The notes under the pieces: generated by a model | The model's database searches: none | Told to the model about the DNA's origin: nothing | Seen by the model: only the letters and a program-made list of their open reading frames with translations | Shown: positions 1 to 7,037 of the stretch, one piece after another | Numbering within the stretch: position 1 is the stretch's first letter | Layout of the letters: every line of letters begins with the position of its first letter | Program-made: the position numbers and the translations under genes | NCBI RefSeq assembly: GCF_037327425.1 | Contig: NZ_CP147846.1 | Coordinates: forward strand, 3,100,001 to 3,164,000 | Direction of reading: 5' to 3' | Length of the DNA stretch: 64,000 nucleotides | From: Rhodococcus sovatensis | GTDB taxonomy: Bacteria > Actinomycetota > Actinomycetes > Mycobacteriales > Mycobacteriaceae

Positions 1-293
1 GCCCTGGCAACGGCGACCTCACCGTCCGGATGGACCGCCTGCACACCCGTCGGCGAAATCATGACCGGAAACGACAGTGGCTGACCCATGACGGTCGTCG
101 ACAAATCTCGCTTGTCCGACAACCCGGCAACATGTGGGGCGAACCCCAATTCACCGAACGCCGCAGTGTTGTCGTCGACTGTGATTCCTCGCTCCGAACC
201 CGCCACCAACGCGGCGTACACGGACTTCGGTAGACGTTTCTTGGCACGACGCTGCGCTTCGGCAACGGTCTCGAACCAGGCACTCTTGGCCAT
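1..293 (-). CDS. mftD: MftD, mycofactocin peptide-processing FMN oxidase (N-terminal part, runs off the left edge)
   Basis: The reverse strand is open from an ATG at 293 to the window edge and gives about 97 residues beginning MAKSAWFETVAEAQRRAKKR. This matches the start of the FMN-dependent alpha-hydroxyacid dehydrogenase family. MftD acts after MftC/MftE and oxidatively deaminates the Val-Tyr-derived AHDP intermediate to pre-mycofactocin, the redox-active core. The segment FPVMISPTGVQAVHPDGE is the first strand and loop of the TIM barrel. It starts 11 bases after the mftC stop, so it is the fourth gene of the mftABCD operon. The FMN-binding and catalytic residues lie outside the window. Identification rests on the N-terminus plus the operon context. 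Confidence 0.88.
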   Translation of the reverse strand, partial: MAKSAWFETVAEAQRRAKKRLPKSVYAALVAGSERGITVDDNTAAFGELGFAPHVAGLSDKRDLSTTVMGQPLSFPVMISPTGVQAVHPDGEVAVAR

Positions 294-304
294 AGCTGTT
301 CTTC

Positions 305-1555
305 CTATTCCATTCCTGCGAGCGGATTCTCGTCGCAGATCTTGGCCGGCGGCCGCATCATCAAAGTGAGCGGCACCGACGCTCTCGGTGTCTTGCGCTG
401 CCCGGTGCGGGAATGGTCGACGCTCGACTTGGGGATCTCCCCCGCGCCGGCCAACGCCAGTTCACCGTTGCCGATCACGCATTCGGGATCCGGACCATCC
501 ATGGGGAGGCCCGTGAAGAATTTCGCGGCCATGCAACCACCGCGGCATGCGTCGAAGTGCGCGCACTTGGTGCACGCGCCCGATGTCTGCGGAGAACGCA
601 GATCCTGGAACAACTCCGATGTCTGCCAGACGGATTGGAACCCGCCCATACCTGGGGATGTCGCTGTCGCGGGACGCGCGTCTCGCACGATGTTGCCGGC
701 GAGGAAGTTCTCGTGGATCGCGAACGGGCAGGCGTAGACGTCGCCGATCGGGTCGATCAGGCAGACGACACGTCCGGCGCCGCAGAGGTTGAGGCCGGGG
801 AGCGCGTCACCGAACGCCGACAGATGGAAGAAGGAATCACCCGTCAGAACACCTTCACCGTTGGCGACCAACCAGTTGTACAGCTCACGCTGCTGACCGG
901 CAGTGGGGTGCAGATCGTCCCACACATCCGCGCCGCGACCGGACGGACGAAGCCGCGTGATACGAAGCGTCGCACCATATTTGTCGGCCAGTGCCTTGAA
1001 CGTGTCGAGCTGGCTCACGTTGTGTCGGGTGACGACGACCGAGATCTTCGCGTCCTTGAAGCCCGCTTCCTGCAGGTTCTCGAGAGCGCGGATGGCCATG
1101 TCGAACGAACCGGGCCCGCGCACCGCATCGTTGACCTCGGCGGTGGCACCGTCGATGGAAATCTGCACGTCGACGTAGTCCGACGCGGCAAGCCGAGCGG
1201 CGACCTTCTTGTCGATCTTCACGCCGTTGGTGGAGAACTTCACCCCGACCTGGTGCGCAGTCGCGTAATCGACCAGCTCCCAGAAATCACTGCGGACCGT
1301 GGGCTCGCCGCCACCGATGTTGACGTAGAAGACCTGCATCTTCTGCAGTTCGTCGATGATCGACTTGCACTGCTCGGTAGTCAGCTCGTTCGGGTCGCGA
1401 CGACCCGAGGAGGACAGACAATGCACACACGAGAGGTTGCAGGCATAGGTCAGCTCCCAGGTCAGACAGATCGGAGCATCCAGTCCGAGTTCGAACTGAT
1501 CGACCAACTTACCGACCGCGGGCGGTGGTGCTGGTCTTTCGAGCATGGAGGTCAT
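305..1555 (-). CDS. mftC: MftC, mycofactocin radical SAM maturase
   Basis: A 416-residue radical SAM/SPASM protein. The CxxxCxxC cluster motif (CNLSCVHC) is at Cys39, Cys43 and Cys46, and a Cys-rich SPASM region near residues 255-345 (CGAGRVVC, YACPF, CTKCAHFDACRGGC) would hold the auxiliary Fe-S clusters. MftC decarboxylates the C-terminal tyrosine of the MftA peptide and then forms the Val-Tyr carbon-carbon bond. The start at ATG 1555 has an AGAGGA Shine-Dalgarno about 7 bases upstream. A basic, proline-containing tail follows the SPASM domain and makes the protein somewhat longer than the roughly 390 residues I recall for mycobacterial MftC. It lies 51 bases after mftB and 11 before mftD, so it is surely cotranscribed. 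Confidence 0.95.
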   Translation of the reverse strand: MTSMLERPAPPPAVGKLVDQFELGLDAPICLTWELTYACNLSCVHCLSSSGRRDPNELTTEQCKSIIDELQKMQVFYVNIGGGEPTVRSDFWELVDYATAHQVGVKFSTNGVKIDKKVAARLAASDYVDVQISIDGATAEVNDAVRGPGSFDMAIRALENLQEAGFKDAKISVVVTRHNVSQLDTFKALADKYGATLRITRLRPSGRGADVWDDLHPTAGQQRELYNWLVANGEGVLTGDSFFHLSAFGDALPGLNLCGAGRVVCLIDPIGDVYACPFAIHENFLAGNIVRDARPATATSPGMGGFQSVWQTSELFQDLRSPQTSGACTKCAHFDACRGGCMAAKFFTGLPMDGPDPECVIGNGELALAGAGEIPKSSVDHSRTGQRKTPRASVPLTLMMRPPAKICDENPLAGME

Positions 1556-1606
1556 GGGGCTGTCCTCTTCGTCGGGGGGAAAGAGAAAATCGGGGCAGTC
1601 GGGAAA

Positions 1607-1894
1607 TCAGAGAGTGGTGATCATGCGCGAATCAGCCAGAGTGGCCAGAGCTTTCACGTACGGGGCCATACCGGCCTCGTCGATGCCTGCCGCAGCGATC
1701 GCCGAGCGCATATCGGGATGCTCGGGTAGGGACTCGATGATCGCTACGATGGTGCGATTCTTGAGAAAGGAGAGCTTGCGCGTCCCGAAGTGGTAGAGCA
1801 GCGCCCCGAACGACTCGGGACGCAGCGCCACCTGCGGGTGAAGGGCCCAGCGTGCATCGAGATCCAACGCGTCGACGACCTTCACAGCGGACAT
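1607..1894 (-). CDS. mftB: MftB, mycofactocin precursor peptide chaperone (RRE protein)
   Basis: A 95-residue PqqD-like RiPP recognition protein that binds the MftA leader and presents it to MftC. The segment ALHPQVALRPESFGALLYHF, followed by TRKLSFLKNRTIVAII, is the characteristic beta-strand plus winged-helix RRE pattern. The ATG at 1894 is separated from the mftA stop codon by a single base, so translation is likely coupled to mftA. Nothing in the sequence is unusual; length and position are typical of mft operons. Confidence 0.93.
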   Translation of the reverse strand: MSAVKVVDALDLDARWALHPQVALRPESFGALLYHFGTRKLSFLKNRTIVAIIESLPEHPDMRSAIAAAGIDEAGMAPYVKALATLADSRMITTL

Positions 1895-1895
1895 G

Positions 1896-2009
1896 TCAGT
1901 ACACGCCGCACATACCGTCGATGGAAACCTCTTCCACGAGAGACTCTTCGATGAGATCCGATTGGACTACTGCAGCGTCGACGACGTCTGTCTTGGCGTT
2001 CTGGGACAT
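1896..2009 (-). CDS. mftA: MftA, mycofactocin precursor peptide
   Basis: A 37-residue peptide starting MSQNAKTDVVDAAVV and ending in the family hallmark IDGMCGVY. The last two residues, Val-Tyr, are the part converted into the mycofactocin core, and the acidic preceding half is the leader bound by MftB. A strong Shine-Dalgarno GGAGGA sits 5 bases before ATG 2009. As first gene of mftABCD it is divergent from mftR, so MftR bound in the shared intergenic region would control it. It is short enough to be missed by length-filtered gene callers. Confidence 0.96.
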   Translation of the reverse strand: MSQNAKTDVVDAAVVQSDLIEESLVEEVSIDGMCGVY

Positions 2010-2123
2010 CTTGTTCCTCCATCGGCGAGAATCATTCGGTCGATCACAGTCATGGGTGACAGTGACTCGGTTCACCACAATAATGGCATCGAGTGCATAA
2101 TGACAGCAAACGGAGAGAAAAAA
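2010..2123. promoter_or_regulatory. Divergent mftA/mftR control region
   Basis: These 114 bases separate the mftA start from the chosen mftR start and must hold both promoters. An imperfect inverted repeat with arms GGTGA (2055-2059) and TCACC (2072-2076), spacer 12 bases, lies near its centre and is a candidate MftR operator. MftR is known from mycobacteria as a TetR-type repressor of mft genes that responds to long-chain acyl-CoAs. The operator assignment is inference. Confidence 0.5.
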
Positions 2124-2744
2124 GTGGTCAGCCGCAAGAAACCATCCGGCCGGGTAGGTCGCCGCCCGTCCACGACGAGGGGGCAGATCAGCGATCTCGG
2201 CATCGAACTCTTCGCCACGAATGGCTTCGACTCCACGAGCGTCGACGACATCGCCGAGGCCGCCGGCATAGCTCGTCGTACGTTCTTTCGATACTTCCCG
2301 TCGAAGAACGCCGTCCCCTGGGGCGACTTCGACGAGCAACTCGCCGCTCTTCGTTCCCTGCTCGCCGGCCTTCCCGATGAAATCTCGCTCGCCGACGGAA
2401 TTCGATCGGCTCTGTTGCAGTTCAACACCTTCCCCGAGGACGAGAAGGCAGTACACCGCCAGCGGATGGCCCTCATCCTGCGAAATCCAGCTCTGCAGAG
2501 CTATTCGATGCTTATGTACGAAGGCTGGCGTGACGTCATCGCCGAATATGTGGCAGCACGAACGCATTCCGCACCGACGGACCATTTTCCGCGAACCGTT
2601 GGCTGGATGGTCCTCGGTGTGGCAATGTCTGCGTACGAGCAGTGGCTGACGGACGAGACGCTCGATCTTGCCCAGTTGCTCTCCGACGGCACTCGTACTC
2701 TCTACGCCGGACTCGACCTCCCCGCAGCGAAAGAACCGACATGA
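2124..2744 (+). CDS. mftR: MftR, TetR-family repressor of mycofactocin genes
   Basis: TetR-family regulator with an N-terminal helix-turn-helix (GIELFATNGFDSTSVDDIAE, then GIARRTFFRYFPSKNAVPWG) and a helical ligand-binding half containing conserved MftR features such as the RMALILRNPALQ segment. The GTG at 2124 is chosen because GGAGAG lies 6 bases upstream; an in-frame ATG at 2100 lacks a ribosome site. The product is 206 residues, or 214 from 2100. It is divergent from mftA, as in other mft loci. Its stop overlaps the start of the next gene in an ATGA, so the two are coupled. The ligand cannot be read from sequence. Confidence 0.9.
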   Translation: MVSRKKPSGRVGRRPSTTRGQISDLGIELFATNGFDSTSVDDIAEAAGIARRTFFRYFPSKNAVPWGDFDEQLAALRSLLAGLPDEISLADGIRSALLQFNTFPEDEKAVHRQRMALILRNPALQSYSMLMYEGWRDVIAEYVAARTHSAPTDHFPRTVGWMVLGVAMSAYEQWLTDETLDLAQLLSDGTRTLYAGLDLPAAKEPT

Positions 2745-3592
2745 CCGAACTCGACGCCCTGGCTCCGAATTGCGCTGCTCCCGCTCGTGACGGTCGCTGG
2801 GGATACGAGGACATCACGGTCGAGTTCTGCGATCAGCTCGCTCCCGGCACGATCGAACTGGACCGCGCCGAATTCCTCACCGTCCGGCACGGCCTCGATT
2901 CCGCGCACATCGGTGAGAGTCTCGTCCCGAGAGTCACCGACTTGAATCTGTCGCAACGCGAATTCGAAGTCGTCATGGTCGGACTCGTGCGATCGACGGT
3001 CGCCGATCCCGTCGAAGCCTGGACCACCTACTATCGCAATTCCCTCGACGATCTTCTCGGCGGCACTTCGGATTTCGCACCGGTCCACAGCCGCGCAGAA
3101 TCCCTCGTACAGGGAAGCGTCCTCGACCTCGGGTCGTGCTTCGGGTTCTTTCCGCTCCGGCTCGCGCTCCGCGGGATCGACGTCACTGCCACCGACCTGT
3201 CCGAGGGAACGATGCGACTGCTCGGCACGGTCGCTCCGCACCTGGGCGCCACCCTCACCGTCATAACCTCGGATGCTGCCGGGGTACCGGTCGCCGACAA
3301 CTCGGCCGACACTGTGACGGCGCTACATCTCCTCGAACACGTCGACGACGAAGTCGGCACTCGGATCGTCGAGGAGGCGATTCGAATCGCCCGCGCACGC
3401 GTCGTCATCGCCGTGCCCTATGAGTCGGAAGCGACTGCGTGCCACGGCCATATCAGGACGTTCGACAACGATGCACTCGCCGCGCTCGGCCGACGCACCG
3501 GCGTGCCTTTCGAGATCGACGAATATCACGGTGGCTGGCTCGTCCTCGATACCTCCCGCCTCGGTACCTCCCGCACAGTGGCGTTCAGATGA
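2741..3592 (+). CDS. mftM: MftM, SAM-dependent methyltransferase acting on mycofactocin glycans
   Basis: A 283-residue class I methyltransferase. SAM motif I is VLDLGSCFGFFPLRLA, followed by the acidic loop VTATDLSEGTMR and the motif VTALHLLEHVDDE. The N-terminal region (FLTVRHGLDSAHIGESLVPR) resembles M. tuberculosis Rv3030, described as MftM, which 2-O-methylates a glucose of the mycofactocin oligosaccharide. The ATG at 2741 overlaps the mftR stop by four bases (ATGA), so it is cotranscribed with the repressor. The gene overlaps the response-regulator gene on the other strand by 8 bases at the 3' end. Assignment rests on fold plus location; a different small-molecule methyltransferase is possible but unlikely. 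Confidence 0.78.
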   Translation: MTELDALAPNCAAPARDGRWGYEDITVEFCDQLAPGTIELDRAEFLTVRHGLDSAHIGESLVPRVTDLNLSQREFEVVMVGLVRSTVADPVEAWTTYYRNSLDDLLGGTSDFAPVHSRAESLVQGSVLDLGSCFGFFPLRLALRGIDVTATDLSEGTMRLLGTVAPHLGATLTVITSDAAGVPVADNSADTVTALHLLEHVDDEVGTRIVEEAIRIARARVVIAVPYESEATACHGHIRTFDNDALAALGRRTGVPFEIDEYHGGWLVLDTSRLGTSRTVAFR

Positions 3593-4235
3593 GTCCCTGT
3601 TTGCTCGCGGCGTAGACTGCTTCGGCGCGACGGCTCACTCCGAGTTTGCGCATGATGTTGCTGACGTGGAACTTGACCGTCGTCGCCGAAATGAACAGCT
3701 TGGTCCCGATGCCGGCGTTGGACAAGCCGGTTGCCAACAACCGGAGCACCTCGAGTTCGCGGTCGGTCAGCCTCTCGACCGCCGATCCTTGACCATTGAG
3801 GGACCGTATGACCGCAGACGCGCTGCGCGAGTCGAATGCGCTTTCGCCGCGCGAGACAGCCCGGATAGCGCGTACCAACTCGGTAGTGTCGACGTCTTTG
3901 ACGACGTATCCCCGAGCACCTGCGTGCACGGCCTCCACCACGAGCCGATCATCGAGAAACGTTGTCAACACCAGCAGCCCGAGACCGGGATGCGCGCTGG
4001 ACAGCTGCGCGCACAGAGCCAGTCCTTCGTAGTCCGTACTCGCCGAGAGCTTGAGGTCCATCAGCACGATGTCCGGCTGGACTCGCTCGACGACGGCGAG
4101 CCCCTCCCCTCGTGAGGATGCTTCACCGACGACGGACAAGTCTGCCTCGCGTTCGAGCACCGACTTCAGCCCGTCACGGAGTATTGCGTGATCGTCGACC
4201 AGCACGATCCGGACCAACGTTGTCTCAACTGTCAC
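3585..4235 (-). CDS. LuxR/NarL-family response regulator (MnoR-like)
   Basis: A 216-residue regulator: receiver domain (about 8-125) with acidic pair Asp14-Asp15 and predicted phosphoacceptor Asp60 in the IVLMD strand, then a LuxR-type helix-turn-helix (about 150-212, LTDRELEVLRLLATGLSNAGIGTKL). The GTG at 4235 overlaps the stop of the kinase gene in a GTGA. The operon alcohol dehydrogenase, kinase, regulator resembles the M. smegmatis locus encoding MnoSR, which controls alcohol-oxidation genes; that match is from memory of the gene order, not alignment. Targets are probably the local dehydrogenase and mycofactocin-dependent dehydrogenases elsewhere. Confidence 0.85.
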   Translation of the reverse strand: MTVETTLVRIVLVDDHAILRDGLKSVLEREADLSVVGEASSRGEGLAVVERVQPDIVLMDLKLSASTDYEGLALCAQLSSAHPGLGLLVLTTFLDDRLVVEAVHAGARGYVVKDVDTTELVRAIRAVSRGESAFDSRSASAVIRSLNGQGSAVERLTDRELEVLRLLATGLSNAGIGTKLFISATTVKFHVSNIMRKLGVSRRAEAVYAASKQGLI

Positions 4236-5578
4236 GACTGCTCACTCTCTTGGGAAGGAATGCGCACCGAAATCCGCACACCTCCGATTCGGGCCTTACG
4301 GATCTCGAGCACGCCGCCGTGCTCACGTGCTCGCGCTGCCATGTTCGCGAGCCCTCGATGCCGTCCGTCGACGTCGTTGCTCTCTGCCAAACGCAACATC
4401 AGTCGCAGATGCGCCGGATCGCCCTGCCCGTCGTCGGCGATCGACAGGAACACGTGTCCGGCTCGGTACGCGAGCCGAATGACCGCTCGATGTGCGCCCG
4501 CGTGAACTGCGGTGTTGAACAACGCCTCACCTGCAATTCGCAGCAAACCGTGTTCACATGCGCTGTCGAGTTCGACGGGAGTTCCCTCGACCCGCAGCGA
4601 GACCTGGAGCTCGTCGGGCATGTGCACGACCGAGAGTTGCTCGAGCATCTCCGGCAGCGACGTGCGGTCGTCGTCCTGTGAATTGTTGAGAGCGTAGATC
4701 GCCGACCGTAACTGCTCGACGGCGCGGCGGGTCAGCTCTTTCGCCAGATCCAACCGCTCCCGTCGCTCATCGGCGGGAATGTCGTTGCGACACACTTCGA
4801 TCTGCATCCCGGCCGACAGCACCGCCTGGGTCACGCTGTCGTGCAGCTCTCGTGCGATGCGGTGCCGTTCGTCGTCGAGCACCTGATGGCGGTGCGCAGC
4901 GCCGAGTTGACGTTGTGTCACTTCGAGTTCCGCGTTTCGAATTGCGAGATCCGCTGCTGTCCGGTTCGCCTGCGCGTACGCGTTCTCGCTACGTTCGAGC
5001 AGCACTCGCCTGCTCTGATACAGTGCCGAATTCTGCAGTGCGACTGCAGTCTGGCTCGCGAGGATACTGAGCACCGCCGAATCCGTTGCATCGAGCACTC
5101 GCCGCGTCGGTGTCCACGCTGCGAACGCTCCGACCACTCCGCCATCCAATGCGATGGGTACGAATGCGTGGTGCGCCGCGATCTGGGGTTCGCGTCCGTC
5201 GCCGGTGGTGGCGAGCCGAATCGCTTCCAGGCACTCGACGACGTCGTCAGGCAGCGGCGGCCCTACGACATCGTCGACCAGAAACGGAGTCGCGTCGGGC
5301 CCGAGGACGAGCCGCCGTGGTCCAGCGTCCGGGAGGGCGCCGTCGGCGAGAGCGAAGACGACCCATTGCGCGCTCAGATGGGCACGAGCGGCTTCGGCGA
5401 CGGCACAGATCAGCGTTTCCGGACCGTCGACCGTGCGTACCAGTGCCCGGGAAATCAGCTCGAGTGCATGCACGACGCGTTCCAGACGCTCGGCCGCGCC
5501 TCGATACTGCGGATAGAACGTGCTCTTGCCCGACCGTAAACCTGTCAGCAGTGACAGATCCGGCGGCTGAGTGGTCAC
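4232..5578 (-). CDS. GAF-domain histidine kinase (MnoS-like)
   Basis: A cytosolic sensor kinase of 448 residues from GTG 5578, which overlaps the stop of the upstream dehydrogenase gene as GTGA; the frame is open further upstream, to 5644. A GAF sensor spans about 30-190, a coiled segment 190-235, and a HisKA_3 box with phospho-His near residue 246 (DERHRIARELHDSVTQAV) precedes an HATPase domain (ADDGQGDP, then a Gly-Leu motif near RHRGLANMAARA). There are no membrane segments, so the signal is internal, plausibly an aldehyde or redox cue. Its partner is the regulator encoded directly downstream. Confidence 0.85.
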   Translation of the reverse strand: MTTQPPDLSLLTGLRSGKSTFYPQYRGAAERLERVVHALELISRALVRTVDGPETLICAVAEAARAHLSAQWVVFALADGALPDAGPRRLVLGPDATPFLVDDVVGPPLPDDVVECLEAIRLATTGDGREPQIAAHHAFVPIALDGGVVGAFAAWTPTRRVLDATDSAVLSILASQTAVALQNSALYQSRRVLLERSENAYAQANRTAADLAIRNAELEVTQRQLGAAHRHQVLDDERHRIARELHDSVTQAVLSAGMQIEVCRNDIPADERRERLDLAKELTRRAVEQLRSAIYALNNSQDDDRTSLPEMLEQLSVVHMPDELQVSLRVEGTPVELDSACEHGLLRIAGEALFNTAVHAGAHRAVIRLAYRAGHVFLSIADDGQGDPAHLRLMLRLAESNDVDGRHRGLANMAARAREHGGVLEIRKARIGGVRISVRIPSQESEQS

Positions 5579-6792
5579 AGGGCAATCCTGAACAACGCGG
5601 CCATCTCGTCGTGCGAGGCTTGGCGTGGGTTTGTCGACATGCACGCGTCGCGGAGCGCATTGGTCGCGAGTACATCGATGTCGGTGTCACTGACACCGAT
5701 CTCGCGCAGCCCCTTCGGCACGCCCACCTGGCGCGCCAGCTCCTCCACCCGTGCTGCCACTGCCTGAGCCGCCTCTTCTGCGGACCCACGCCCCTCGGGG
5801 AGTCCGAGACTCATCGCTATCGCCACGTAGGGCAATGGATCAGCTGCGGCGTTGAACCTGATGACGTGCGGGAGCAGTACACCGTTGATGACGCCGTGCG
5901 GCAGGTCGAGCAGTCCGCCGACTTGGTGGCTCATCGCGTGCGTCGCCCCCAGGATGGCGTTGGTGAAGGCAAGACCCGCTTCGAGACTCGCCTGTGCCAT
6001 CGACGTCCGGGCCGTCATGTCCGACGGTTCGTCCATCGTGCGTGCGAGGTGCGAGGTCACCATCGTGACCGCACGCAACGCATGGTGATCGGTCAGCTGA
6101 TTGTGCCCGAGCGAGACGAATGCCTCGATCCCATGAGTCAAGGCGTCGAGACCCGTTGCCGCGTTGAGCCATTCCGGCATCGTTGTCAACAATCTCGGAT
6201 CGATGACGGTGATGTCTGGAACGAGTGCCCGTCCGAGAATGGTGATCTTGGTGGATCGGGCGGTATCGGTGACTATGCAGAACTGGGATACGTCCGCGCC
6301 GGTGCCGGAAGTGGTCGGAACCATGACGAGCGGCGGGATAGGTCGGGTCGCACGGTCGACACCCTCGTAGTCGAGAATCGATCCACCGTTGCCCGCCAGC
6401 ACTGCAATGCCCTTGGCGGCATCCATGACCGAGCCGCCGCCGATGGCTATCAGTACGTCACAGCCCGATTCCTGGTAGATCTGGTGTCCGGCTTCGATCT
6501 CAACGTCCTTGGGGTTGGGAGTGAGCCCGTTCCACGTCGTCGGCGCGAGTCCTTGCTCGTCGAGAAGCAGCGTCAACTGCGCCACCCAACCGGTCTCGAT
6601 GAGGCCCGCATCGGTGACCACCATCGGCCGTTGTGCGCCGAGGCGAAGGGCAGCATGTGCGACTTCGACGAGCGAGTCCTGGCCGAACACGATTTCGGGC
6701 GCATGAAACTTGAGCACCCTCGGCGCCTCGACCGCGCTCCGGTGCGAGTGCAGATCATGCATGGCCTGACTGGTCGAGGCCGCTTCGATCAT
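5575..6792 (-). CDS. Iron-containing (group III) alcohol dehydrogenase
   Basis: A 405-residue group III metal-dependent alcohol dehydrogenase. It has the NAD-binding segment GGGSVMDAAKGIAVL and the metal site formed by the Asp and His of ATGLDALTHGIEAF plus the histidines of GATHAMSHQVGG. It is similar to the 1,3-propanediol/ethanol dehydrogenases (ErcA type) found beside alcohol-sensing two-component systems. First gene of an operon with the kinase and regulator, linked by GTGA overlaps, which suggests it participates in sensing or in the metabolism of the inducing alcohol. Start ATG 6792 follows AGAGG. The exact alcohol cannot be told from sequence. Confidence 0.88.
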   Translation of the reverse strand: MIEAASTSQAMHDLHSHRSAVEAPRVLKFHAPEIVFGQDSLVEVAHAALRLGAQRPMVVTDAGLIETGWVAQLTLLLDEQGLAPTTWNGLTPNPKDVEIEAGHQIYQESGCDVLIAIGGGSVMDAAKGIAVLAGNGGSILDYEGVDRATRPIPPLVMVPTTSGTGADVSQFCIVTDTARSTKITILGRALVPDITVIDPRLLTTMPEWLNAATGLDALTHGIEAFVSLGHNQLTDHHALRAVTMVTSHLARTMDEPSDMTARTSMAQASLEAGLAFTNAILGATHAMSHQVGGLLDLPHGVINGVLLPHVIRFNAAADPLPYVAIAMSLGLPEGRGSAEEAAQAVAARVEELARQVGVPKGLREIGVSDTDIDVLATNALRDACMSTNPRQASHDEMAALFRIAL

Positions 6793-7037
6793 CGGTTATC
6801 GCCTCTGAACTTCCCTGTTGGCGACGGAGCCCGCCACCATGTGATCCAGGTTACAACGTTAGCCGTCGCGGCGCGTCCCTGCCCACCAGCGGTCGGGCGG
6901 GTAACCACCTGCCCGATCGGGTAGGTAGAGGCGACTCGCTCGCCGTTGACACCACCGAACTTCGAGCGGTCTCGACACACACCCGAATCGACCGCTAAAC
7001 TAGAACACGTTTCAGTTCCGCGAAAGGATGCAGCCCG
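6793..7037. promoter_or_regulatory. Divergent promoter region between Fe-ADH and kshB
   Basis: A 245-base gap with no credible ORF. It must hold the leftward promoter of the dehydrogenase/kinase/regulator operon and the rightward promoter of kshB. The only recognisable site is the KstR-type operator close to kshB. No clear regulator site was seen on the dehydrogenase side. Confidence 0.5.
7001..7014. promoter_or_regulatory. KstR-type operator in front of kshB
   Basis: The 14-base sequence TAGAACACGTTTCA fits the KstR consensus TnnAACnnGTTnnA at every defined position. It ends 23 bases before the kshB start codon, a position that would block transcription. KstR is the TetR repressor of cholesterol catabolism in mycobacteria and rhodococci, and kshB belongs to its regulon in M. 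tuberculosis. The match is direct; function is inferred. Confidence 0.75.

Noticed and set aside
413..1729. 438-codon rightward frame across mftC
   Set aside because: Antisense shadow of mftC; no recognisable domain and no ribosome site.
3546..3575. Repeated ACCTCCCGC near the end of mftM
   Set aside because: Encodes a short repeated Thr-Ser-Arg within the reading frame; too short to be a repeat element.
5086..6924. 612-codon rightward frame across the Fe-ADH gene
   Set aside because: Antisense shadow caused by high GC; Arg/His-rich with no motif.
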